A stretch of 64,000 nt of DNA, from NCBI GenBank assembly GCA_023091665.1, contig JALJCQ010000025.1, positions 124,001-188,000 on the forward strand, written 5' to 3'. This stretch comes from Pythium myriotylum (lineage: Eukaryota; Oomycota; Peronosporomycetes; Pythiales; Pythiaceae). Shown here in pieces: positions 55,847 to 64,000 of this stretch (positions are counted from its first letter, which is position 1; each line of letters opens with the position of its first letter). A program made the translations under genes and the position numbers. The notes under the pieces were generated by a model. It was not told the origin of the DNA. It saw only the letters and a program-made list of their open reading frames with translations, and ran no database searches.

Positions 55847-56251
55847 ATGAAGGCCACATCCGCGTTGCAGCTATTGATCTTGCTTGTGACCGCTTATTAT
55901 GCCGGCGCGTCCGGCTCAATCGTCAGTGACCCATCACCAGGAGATTCTGCCCTGGCCTTTGCAGTGGTCTCGCCGTTGACTCAGACGACCGCCGACGCAC
56001 CGCCCTCGGCGGATGCTCGAGGCCTTGAAGAACCACAGATGGCTGACTTCGAGTCCCCGACTCGATTACTCGTTGATCTCTCCGACGAGGAGGAAGATGA
56101 AGGTATCAACATAGAGTCAGAAGACGGATCCGAGGACGACGCCGACGACGCACGCGACTTCCACGATGGCGAGTCGGTCGCAGTCTTTGGAGCAAATGAG
56201 TCCAGCGAATCCTCCGACATACCGAGGTATCGCCTCCGATCGGCCATCTAG
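55847..56251 (+). CDS. small acidic secreted protein
   Basis: 134 residues. A clear signal peptide (MKATSALQLLILLVTAYYAG, cleavage after GAS-like residues about 20-23) is followed by a Ser/Asp/Glu-rich mature part (DLSDEEEDEG, SEDGSEDDADD). No cysteines remain after processing and no domain is visible. RLL near residue 73 followed by an acidic run, and the C-terminal RYRLRSA, only faintly recall RxLR effectors. A secreted, possibly disordered protein is all that can be said. Confidence 0.65.
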   Translation: MKATSALQLLILLVTAYYAGASGSIVSDPSPGDSALAFAVVSPLTQTTADAPPSADARGLEEPQMADFESPTRLLVDLSDEEEDEGINIESEDGSEDDADDARDFHDGESVAVFGANESSESSDIPRYRLRSAI

Positions 56252-56882
56252 ATGCTCACGACCTTGTGCGTGTCGTCGTCTTTACTTGTCGGGTAATTTC
56301 GTGAACAGTTGTTGATCAGAATACAGTAATTCACCCTGAATGGAGTGGCCCTCCTCAGTTCTTGAGGATCCTAACGGACGAACACTTCGTCCCGTTCTCA
56401 GCGCCAGTCCAACATGGAGCTCGTAAGAAACATTGAAGTCGTCCTGCTGAAAGCCATCTTCAAGCTTATCCCCCAATGAGACATCTCGAGCGATCAGATT
56501 TGTCGCCGCTATCCACGTGACACATCAACTATGATAACCTCCACGTAAGAGACTCCTGGCCTTTACAACTGGCGCCAACAAAGACTCTGTCCCATCCACA
56601 GCGCGGTTCTTGCACGGCAAGATGGTCGTCAGAGGCCTGACGCGTTCTGGCTCGACGCGACAGCACAACTTGACACGAGCTTGTCAAGCAAACGTGGCCA
56701 GCAAGAGGACAGCCAGCTTGTTGCCTGCACGAATCCGGAGCGCCAGGTGGCAAGTGCAGTCGCAGTCGAGGACCGCGACCAATTTCCTCATGCCTTCCTG
56801 ATGCGGGCGAGCCTAATTAGGTTGTACCGTGGTGATCTCCACGAACCCATTCCTCTCATCACCAGAATCGGTCTCCGATCCC
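56252..56882. other. intergenic, no gene seen
   Basis: Short frames only. Confidence 0.5.
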
Positions 56883-56900
56883 CTCATTTCCAGTTTTGCC
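56883..56900 (+). promoter_or_regulatory. oomycete Inr plus FPR core promoter
   Basis: CTCATTTCCAGTTTTGCC matches the initiator TCATTYY followed by a near match to the flanking promoter region CAWTTTNYY, 40-57 bases before the ATG at 56940. CGGTCTCCGAT, the array intron motif, also happens to lie at about 56869. Confidence 0.6.
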
Positions 56901-56939
56901 CGACAAGTCACAACAGCAACAAGAACAAGACCACCGACA

Positions 56940-57599
56940 ATGAAGATCGCCTTCTCGATCGCTACAGCCCTCCTCGCGTTCGCGACACTGTCGCCTGAGA
57001 TCGTCGTGAGCGCCAACGCCGTCGCGGCTCCAGCCCAGGCCCGCGCAGTGGAGACAGCTCTGGACAAGGCTGTGCGCCGTCTTCAGGATGGCGGTGAAGG
57101 TGGTGACGGTAATGAAGGTGGCGAAGGTGGTGAAGGATGGGGCGAGGGTGGTGAAGGTGGCGAAGGATGGGGCGAGGGTGGCGAAGGCGTAGGTGGAGAG
57201 GGAGGAGGTTGGGGAGGAGACGGCGAAGGTGGAGACTTCGGTGGGGAGAACGGTGGAGGTGAAGGCGGTGAGCGCCGCTTGACCTACGGAGAAGGTGGTG
57301 ATGACGGCGAGGGCGGAGACTTTGGTGGTTGGGGTGAAGGTGGCGAAGGCGGGGAAGGTGGAGAAGGTGGAGAAGGTGGAGAAGGAGGCTACGGCGGTGA
57401 GGGTGGCGGAGACTCTGGTGGCTGGGGTGAAGGTGGCGACGACTTCGGAGCTGACTTCGGCGGCGAGGGCGGCGGCTACGGTGGGGATGACAACGATGGT
57501 GGTGATGCTCCCGGTGGAGATGACAACGGTGGCGATGATGCCCCTGGCGGTGATGACAACGGCGGTGGCTACGGCGGTCGCAACCTCCGCTCGCTCTAA
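56940..57599 (+). CDS. secreted Gly/Glu-rich repeat protein
   Basis: ATG at 56940 gives 219 residues; the longer frame from 56829 would place the signal peptide inside. Signal peptide MKIAFSIATALLAFATLSPE, cut near residue 24. After a short helical part (ETALDKAVRRLQ), the rest is repeats of GEGG with Trp or Tyr (GEGWGEGGEGGEG, GGWGEGGDD), later GGDDNGGDDAPGG. Dibasic RRL sequences sit at the start of the repeats and in the middle (ERRLTYGEGG), and the end is NLRSL. Dibasic sites could be processed by Kex2-like proteases. Cell-wall or mucilage protein is the likely class; antisense frames are shadows. Confidence 0.75.
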   Translation: MKIAFSIATALLAFATLSPEIVVSANAVAAPAQARAVETALDKAVRRLQDGGEGGDGNEGGEGGEGWGEGGEGGEGWGEGGEGVGGEGGGWGGDGEGGDFGGENGGGEGGERRLTYGEGGDDGEGGDFGGWGEGGEGGEGGEGGEGGEGGYGGEGGGDSGGWGEGGDDFGADFGGEGGGYGGDDNDGGDAPGGDDNGGDDAPGGDDNGGGYGGRNLRSL

Positions 57600-57849
57600 A
57601 CCACGCGTTAGATAGAGCAATTACTCGTCCGTGACTGATAATATATGTTGTGACGACAACTGTGCTACTTCGAATCTGCATGATCTGCGTGAATTGACCG
57701 ACGTACAGCCGCCAGTGAGCACGAAGACTGTACCTGAGCAGATGGCAAGCGCTAGACATGCTTCCCAGAGTTATCACACTCTCAGAAGAGAAGTCTTCGT
57801 AGTCTTGGGCGACATCATGCAGTGGTAGGCCACACCATGATTAGTTGAA

Positions 57850-58839
57850 CTAGCGAGTTGCCTTCCATGCGATGAGCGCGACAACGACACATGCGATGAC
57901 AATCGTAGTCGTCTCAGGTGTTACGTACGACTTTTTGGCGTATCTCACTTGCTTTCGCTTATTCAGCTTCTCGAGGCCTCTCAGCGGCTCCATCGTTGCC
58001 GCGTTGACAATCGCAGCCTTGTATCCTTCGTCCAAGGAACCTAGTCTCGCGAGCGTCTCGGTCGCGAGTTCCTTCTGTCGATCGGTACCTCGGCAACTAA
58101 GTTCCACCAGCACGTGGAAAACACCCGAGTCGATTACAGCAAGAACATTTTTCTCATCGCGAGCCAACGCGACGATTTGGGTGGCAGCGGCCTCCTTTTC
58201 GCGGTCCTCGTCGCTGTACAGGATCTTGACGAGAGCAGGGATGCTCGCGGCGCTTCTAAGCGCCACACGATTGGCTACACAATCGATCTCGGCGGCGCCT
58301 CCTGCATAGGCCTTACTCATTCGTATCGCAGCTTGGATTCTCAATGGGTCGAGTCGAATGTCGTCCGTTGATCAGTCAGCCTCCTGCATCGGATCATTGG
58401 ATTCGCCCCGAAGTGCGTGTAATCTTTGTTGGGTTCACCCACAACTCAGGCTCGATCTCACCTTATTTTCGCATCAGTATCTTCGTCTCACCTCTTTTTG
58501 CATTTTATGACTCTTACGGAGGTAAACTCACTGGGTTCACTTGATTTGAGCAGCCAGATAGGACTTGACTGCCTGTTCAATGACGCAGATGTTCTGGCGG
58601 TCTTGGGCCGTCAGATCACGAGCAGTCCAGGCCATGAGGCGAAGAAGTTGCGGAAACACGCCGTTCTTGTTATCTCGGGATTGGAGTATCCAACCATGAA
58701 CCAAGTCTAGAGGGGTCAAGTGATTTGTAGAACGATTCGCGGGAGGGAGTTGGAGAAAATATTCTCTATCGATATCGTTCTGGTCAAAGAGAGCGCACTG
58801 GCACTTGGCGCAAATAGCATCTCTACACAGCAGCGAATT
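57850..58839 (-). CDS. ARM-repeat protein with C-terminal membrane anchor
   Basis: Exon 58839-58541 joins exon 58339-57850 with GTGAAC and TTGAG sites (phase 2), reading SYLAAQIK into IQAAIRMSKA. The upstream part has a Cys-rich start (CRDAICAKCQCALFDQND) after a possible acceptor CTATAG at 58840, then EYFLQLPPA and LTPLDLVHGWILQSRDNK. The downstream exon has ARM repeats (SAASIPALVKILYSDEDR, AATQIVALARDEKNVLAVID, ATETLARLGSLDEGYKAAIV) and ends in a hydrophobic anchor TTIVIACVVVALIAW followed by KATR, a tail-anchor layout. The first exon and the start codon were not found. Splice sites are inferred from phase only. Confidence 0.6.
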
Positions 58840-58988
58840 CTATAGGTCGTATGCTCTCCGAATGAACCCCACGAGGTATTACTCACTGCCTTTGGAACAA
58901 CAGAGCAAGCATGCTTTCGCTATTTGTTGAGTGTTGGTTACTGTGTTTGTCTCTGTGTTTGTGGTTATTTTCAAGCATCACATCGTGG

Positions 58989-58991
<3 letters not shown>

Positions 58992-59021
<30 letters not shown>
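58992..59021. repeat. (CT)n microsatellite
   Basis: 30 bases of CT, downstream of the cysteine-rich secreted protein gene and upstream of the ARM-repeat gene. Confidence 0.95.
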
Positions 59022-59024
<3 letters not shown>

Positions 59025-59127
59025 CGAACGATGAGTAGAGCCAGCATTGACTGGAGCTAGCTCGACCAAAACGCGAAACCATCACCAAATCCGAGGTCGA
59101 AGCTAGGGCCACAGCCACAGCCAAAGA

Positions 59128-59505
59128 TCACTCGCGTTTGCCTTTGCCCTTGCCCTTCTTGCCGTTGCTCGTGTCTCCCTTCTTGCCCGTGCTCGTCTCG
59201 CCCTTCGCATCGGTGCTTGTGCCTGCCTTCGGATCTGGCTTCGGACCGAGGTCCTTGCAGAAGCAGTAGTAGCTGCCCTTCTTCAGATTCGGCAACAGCT
59301 TCTTCGACTTAGAGCAACTCGTTGGACCGCTCACGGCAGGCCAAGCGCCCGCGTCAACATTGTGGGGGTGCTTCTGTTCACACGTCTTGTAGCCTTCGTC
59401 CATGCATCCTTTCTCTTGTCCGTTGCACGGCCCAACCGCGTTGGCAGAGCCGAGGAGCAAGATGGAAGCACAGACTGCCATTTGGACGATCGCGAAGGCC
59501 TTCAT
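59128..59505 (-). CDS. cysteine-rich small secreted protein, copy 1
   Basis: ATG at 59505, 125 residues. Signal peptide MKAFAIVQMAVCASILLLGS with cleavage after ANA. The mature part has six cysteines (PCNGQEKGC, KTCEQ, SCSKS, YYCFC), which could form three disulfides, and a Lys/Gly-rich basic tail with Thr-Ser repeats ending KGKGKRE. Small cysteine-rich secreted proteins of oomycetes include elicitors and wall proteins; none is matched here. The last 70 codons recur at 63788-64000 almost without change. Confidence 0.78.
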   Translation of the reverse strand: MKAFAIVQMAVCASILLLGSANAVGPCNGQEKGCMDEGYKTCEQKHPHNVDAGAWPAVSGPTSCSKSKKLLPNLKKGSYYCFCKDLGPKPDPKAGTSTDAKGETSTGKKGDTSNGKKGKGKGKRE

Positions 59506-59571
59506 GGTGGCTGGGTGTGATTGGTGGGGAGGGTGGTTGAGTTGGCGTGGGTGGTGGAGGGTCGGAGGCCG

Positions 59572-59585
59572 ATTGGGAAATGAGC
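59572..59585 (-). promoter_or_regulatory. oomycete initiator of the cysteine-rich gene
   Basis: GCTCATTTCCCAAT on the minus strand fits GCTCATTYY followed by CA(A/T), 67-80 bases before the ATG at 59505. Confidence 0.6.
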
Positions 59586-59625
59586 AACCAACTCGACCTC
59601 TAGTGCTCTCGTGCTCACTGCTCAC

Positions 59626-61150
59626 CGCTCAACTACGAGATCGAGATCGAGTAATCAAAAACGCTGGCGTGACGTGATCCGTCATCTGTATCCTGACCGT
59701 TCCTTCCGGCATCTAGATGATCCTTATCTACTGTGATTAAGGTAGACAGTATTTATGATTGCATTGAAAGTCGCTGGGTGGATTGTTATGAAGAGTCGTG
59801 TCCATGATTTGAGCACAGCTCACATGGCTGTGAGTGTCTGAGAGACGGATGCCTGGGTGTGTCTTAGCCGATGATGGCCTCCATTCGATGGTTGTCACGG
59901 CAGATCATCGTGACGAAGCAAGTGCAAGTGTTCACCCATTCACTTCGTCAAGATATCGCGCCAGTTGATGATGAACTGGCGCGATGCGTCTCGCAGCAGG
60001 CGGATCTGCAGGAATGGCTGGCTACGGTCGTGCTTCCGATCGGATCGAAACGAGAACGTTATTTGTCTTAGGTTCCTCAAAAGCAACTGGATACGATTCA
60101 GTATAGCTTATAGCATACCCGACCAGGAAGACAGCATACAGTATCCAGATATCGACGAGACTTCTGTGGTTTCGAGTGGAACTGTCTCGATTGTGGCTTC
60201 ATGGATGCAATAGATTTGATAATTTCTATCTACGGCAGACCAATGTGAAGACGACCTATTTTTTTCGGATTCAGTAACATTCGTTGAACTCAACCGACTT
60301 CACTCGCACTATGAGACGAGATGCTTTGGATCGCCATCTCATCCAGAAGGCGAATCCAGGAAAACCTCTATCGATAAATCGTGTCGGCTTCAAGCTTCGT
60401 GAAGAGGGCATACAAGTGGTGAGACTCACGACAGGCACATATGCGAAACATCCGGTGATCGGCGCTGGTTGTCAGCAGCCATGTCCATCCGGGTAGGCGG
60501 TGCTTGCTACTGCTCGATCGATTACTCAGGATGAGTCATGTTTGCGGCTGAATCGCCGACGACTGGACAAAAAAAGACCGGTGGGGATGCAACTTCAACC
60601 TCTGCGAGAAATGAGACACGATCTTGAAAGGATTTGTGGGTGTACACTGTGCTCTGTCGAGGGTTGTGAAGTGCGCGAGATCAATACACTACACCACACT
60701 GTCGGGTGTTTTCGACTGTTCTTTCTTCGCGAGCTAACACGGCCATACTTACTAGCAGCCGCTTCTTCCTCGAAGCTTGCATCATTGCACATTCATCATT
60801 TAGTCGTGAACCACGCGATTGGCGTAGGCATTCGATCCCGCACCTTCTCCTTCTGCAGAGCACTCGCTCACTCGTTTCATAAGTTTGATTACTGACTGGG
60901 TCGAGTCGAGCGTCATCCGTTGATCCGTCGGAGCTCGTTTGATTTAGTCATCACCTACCCACCTAAGACCCTCATGTCTTTGGTTGAATCGCAATTTTTG
61001 TATCTTTGAGTTAGAAAATATGCTCTAGCAACTAATGCCTCGACGAAGCATTTCGTTGGGCGACTCTACACAATCTGCTCCGAAATTGCATCGAGCACAA
61101 GCGGTCGAGATTCTTGACCCATGGTGATTGTCACATCGCGCGAATTTGAA
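59626..61150. other. intergenic, hairpin only
   Basis: No gene supported. A perfect hairpin with 12-base arms (59955-59966 and 59974-59985, ATCGCGCCAGTT and complement) and a 7-base loop is present. Frames on both strands have no domain. Confidence 0.5.
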
Positions 61151-62897
61151 CTATTGCCGAGTGATCTTTCCGACATACTGGGTCACGTCAATATCCATTC
61201 TCTCTGTGCGCTTCCTCCCATCCTTGTTTCTGTACGATTGAGCAGTGAAATCGGCAAAGTTTTCTTCCGAGACGATGAAGAGAAGGATGCGTGAATAGCC
61301 TTGAAACTCTTGGCGCTGCGCCAAATCCTGATAGACATTTTCTAACTTTTCATATTTGATGGGATGTGCTGCGGCCACTGTCGAGTCGACTGACGATCTT
61401 GTGGGACGACAAGCACGCCATCAATTGCTAGAAAAGTCTGCGATAACGGGATGTACAGCACCAATTCGTTCTTGATTTCAGATGACGCTTGAATGACTTC
61501 GGACGCTGCATTCAACGGGCCATATCGCGTGACGGCTCTGACACTGCTTCCTTGTAGTGCTCTGATACAAAACAGGCTGGTTGCAAGTTCTTGCTGCAGA
61601 CATTTTAGATTTCTTTGCTTCTCCACGACTCCAAGTCTGGAGATGGAGTCCGCAAAATGCGCGAATTTCATCGACAGAATCCACTTTGAAAGGCGCACTC
61701 ATGATCGTCTCGACTGCCAAGGATGAATACGCCAAGTAATCACAACTTGGCGCGTCCTCTTTGCGATACAAATGAAATAGAATATACTTCATCCAATCAT
61801 TCGATTTTGTTTAGCTCGAAAAGCCGAACCTGGTCTTTCAATTCGTCGAGATCGCGAGGAATGTCTATTTTCACTTGCTGTACCAAGTGATCCAACGTTT
61901 GGAATGACGAAAACACGAATCTTGGTTTGCCTCCAACAAGATTGTACCTCCGCAACCACTCGTCTTGGTCATCCAAGTGAATCACATCAGCGAACCTCCG
62001 GCACACTTCTTTGGCCCATAGGTTCATATACACCTTAAAACAAACCGAGTTGACAAACTGCTTTTAATTCTTAGTGCACGGACCGGCGAACAGAAACGCA
62101 GGGTTGAAGTCACTTAGCCACAATGCTTCACCGGCTTCATTTCCATCAAACAATCCAACGTAGGTTATCCCAGCATACGGCGTTCGCGAGCACTCGTAAC
62201 CATCCGCACTCCACGTCAAGAAGATCGCTTTATCGCCAAGCGAACGGTAGGCCACGTTCTTTTGCTCCGCCATGAACAGCAGCAGCAAGAACACGCCAAA
62301 CACCGACTTCCCAATCCCAGGACTGCCAACCACAAGAACTCTACAGAGCGATCAAAATGACCTCACTCGTTCTTGGATGATATCGTGGAGGTCCCAATAC
62401 TCCTGTCGGATGTACAAGCTGTACGGAGTTGATGTGCCAAAGATTGCCTTCGGAGTATTCAATACGGTTCCCACTTCTGCATCGCCGAGTCTCTGTGCAA
62501 TGGCGACCCATTCATTCAACTGGCGAGTATTGACGGCTTTCGTTCGCTGTCTTTTGTTGTCGGGCACCAAGCACGTTGGTTCCTGTTGCGGTAGTTCCAC
62601 GATGAGCGCATTATTTTTCGATGCACCAAGTGCACCGACAGGGGAATCTTCATCCAATGGCTGACCATCCTTGTCGTCATACACTGCTCTAGTTGCGAAA
62701 AGCTTGAGCTGGTTTCGTGAGAGATGAGCTAGAACGCTTCTTCCTGGTGGTTGCCTGCGGTCATATTCCGCGTGAATCTTGTTCCGAACATCCTCAATAT
62801 CGTTGGCACTTTCAGACAACACTGAGGTTGTCTGGGAATCCGCGTACGGTCTACGAGTAGCTGCGTCTACCAACTGATACCACACTTCGCGCGCCAT
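61151..62897 (-). pseudogene. Crinkler/RHS-type (CRN) effector-family pseudogene
   Basis: The header from ATG 62897 is an intact ubiquitin-like domain typical of the family (VWYQLVDAATRRPY, LIVELP at its end), without a visible signal peptide. The linker YSLYIRQEYWDLHDII leads to a P-loop NTPase (GSPGIGKS) and FLTW/YVGLFDG blocks, then a region with RYNLVGGKPRFVFSS and a C-terminal part with HPIKYEKLENVYQDL and LLFIVSEENFADF. The frame is broken by a 21-base stop-containing insert at 62337-62357, a Tyr-to-TAA change just after KN at about 62062, and two or more frameshifts at 61800-61370. CRN proteins are host-directed effectors; here only the header could be made. Confidence 0.75.
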
Positions 62898-63787
62898 CTC
62901 ATCTTCCTGCCATAATTTCCACGAGAGTCTCAGGTGCTGTCGACACTTCTACGCAGTGCTACAGCACAGCGCGCGATTGTCCCTTACCTGGTCCGCGTCC
63001 TTCTGCTCGCTCCTTTGAGAACAATTCCCTAATGACCACAGTTGATGTTTACTGCGAATGTCGGTGGCCCTTCAATTCAGTGGCGAATTGCAACTAATTG
63101 GCGTTTTCGTTCATTTCTCCACTGTCAACCAGTGCAATTGATGTTTTTGTTCCCGTTTTGTGTGCGATCATGAAGTCTCCTTTTTGTGCATCGTGTAGGT
63201 TCAATCGGGGATACCCCCGCATGAGCAGCTATAGCTGTTCACATCGACTAAATGCCGTCGAGTCCAACTTCATCACCACATTGGTAGACATACCAAAAAA
63301 CTGTAGTAGGATCGATGCAAGGATGGGGCAAATAGTCGGTACAACAATAATTACGATGATGATGATGATGATCATGATCATGATCATGACGATGATGAAG
63401 AAGTCTAAAGAGCTGAACGAGTGAACACAAATAGTGCAGCAGAAATACACCACACCAAGATCTCAGACCATGGTCTGAATTTCACGAAGCAGCGTGTTAT
63501 CATACAAGGTGCTTAAAAGTATTATCCCAGTGTTTTGTTGGAAGGAGCTTCGAAGTATTATCCAAGTGTTTTGGGCTTTGAAGCAGAGCGGGTAGTTCTA
63601 TTCGATGCGTGTTGCTTGCTATTCCTGCATGTATTGTGCTCTTTGTTTTCGTCCTTTTGGTTACTGTTTTCAACCTTTTTGTATATATCTTGGATTTTCC
63701 TGCGTTTCTTGTGTCTTCCACGGAAGGATGCTTCTCCCAACTACATTGGCAACGAAGTAGGCCGAAGCCAATCGTCACAGCCACAGC
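62898..63787. other. intergenic with ATG/ATC microsatellite
   Basis: No gene. A GAT/ATC repeat of about 50 bases lies at 63355-63403. Confidence 0.55.
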
Positions 63788-64000
63788 TCACTCGCGTTTG
63801 CCTTTACCCTTGCCCTTCTTGCCGTTGCTCGTGTCTCCCTTCTTGCCCGTGCTCGTCTCGCCCTTCGCATCGGTGCTTGTGCCTGCCTTCGGATCTGGCT
63901 TCGGACCGAGGTCCTTGCAGAAGCAGTAGTAGCTGCCCTTCTTCAGATTCGGCAACAGCTTCTTCGACTTAGAGCAACTCGTTGGACCGCTCACGGCAGG
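63788..64000 (-). CDS. cysteine-rich small secreted protein, copy 2 (cut by window end)
   Basis: The C-terminal 70 codons of a gene whose 5-prime part lies beyond the window. The protein is identical to copy 1 over the visible part, and the DNA differs by only one synonymous change seen. The sequence diverges right after the stop codon apart from a short run (CACAGCCACAG). Confidence 0.8.
   Translation of the reverse strand, partial: PAVSGPTSCSKSKKLLPNLKKGSYYCFCKDLGPKPDPKAGTSTDAKGETSTGKKGDTSNGKKGKGKGKRE

Noticed and set aside
55847..56251. RxLR effector call for the acidic secreted protein
   Set aside because: No RxLR at the expected 30-60 residue position and no EER. RYRL is at the extreme C-terminus.
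56859..57620. Long minus-strand frames opposite the Gly/Glu repeat gene
   Set aside because: Low-complexity complement of GGN/GAR repeats; the plus frame has the signal peptide and promoter.
59871..60071. 66-codon plus-strand frame before the CRN-type gene
   Set aside because: Contains the hairpin at 59955-59985, no signal peptide or domain, and no promoter signal.
62337..62357. A functional 21-base intron in the CRN-type gene
   Set aside because: Too short for splicing, and the same gene has other clear stops and frameshifts downstream.

Overview
This is eukaryotic DNA, most likely from an oomycete (a Phytophthora/Pythium-type water mould). Four things point there: many short introns of about 60-100 bases, a degraded Crinkler-type (CRN/RHS) gene with the family's ubiquitin-like header and P-loop, oomycete-style initiator promoters (TCATTYY) in front of genes for small secreted proteins, and transposon remnants of oomycete type (Copia, MULE, PIF/Harbinger). 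The species cannot be named from the sequence. Every protein and domain name here comes from reading motifs; no search was run.

Layout. 0-11.7 kb is a transposon graveyard: a Copia integrase fragment, a shattered DDE-type element, an HTH transposase N-terminus, a Harbinger-type nuclease and a MULE transposase split by two insertions. 11.7-45.7 kb is a single-strand tandem array of one gene family: 14 intact genes, three near-complete broken copies and at least four degraded 3-prime or body fragments (two of them duplicated copies of each other), all on the minus strand. 45.9-59.5 kb is compact, housekeeping-like DNA: a five-exon DHHC palmitoyltransferase, a CCT-motif protein, a PH-domain protein, an RIIa/Dpy-30-type docking protein, a SAYSvFN protein, an RMDN-like TPR protein flanked by two related membrane proteins, two secreted proteins, an ARM-repeat protein and a cysteine-rich secreted protein. 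59.6-64 kb holds a broken CRN-type effector gene and, cut off by the window end, a second near-identical copy of the cysteine-rich secreted protein gene.

The array is the most unusual part. Each member has two exons. Exon 1 encodes only a short variable leader plus a highly conserved basic motif (core RERERKSRERR). A 61-101 base phase-0 intron follows immediately. Exon 2 encodes about 325-330 residues: a coiled-coil-like stretch (QLERDRxQLxxLLQEHRLAS), a W-rich linker, and a region resembling the START-like C-terminal part of oomycete bZIP/M96-type proteins (FFGWRxRRR ... FSFEKTxRGFPM ... YLVSRxKTxTGF ... WLMETLAVLLRAE). A nuclear, DNA-binding, ligand-sensing role is a reasonable guess but is not shown. 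The basic motif lacks the diagnostic Asn of bZIP proteins. The array evolves by unequal crossing-over (a 2517-base tandem duplication that made a chimeric gene), apparent gene conversion of a shared exon-2 core, and gene death. Several members share palindromic motifs upstream and a shared 11-14 base motif inside the intron, which suggests common regulation, possibly by the family itself.
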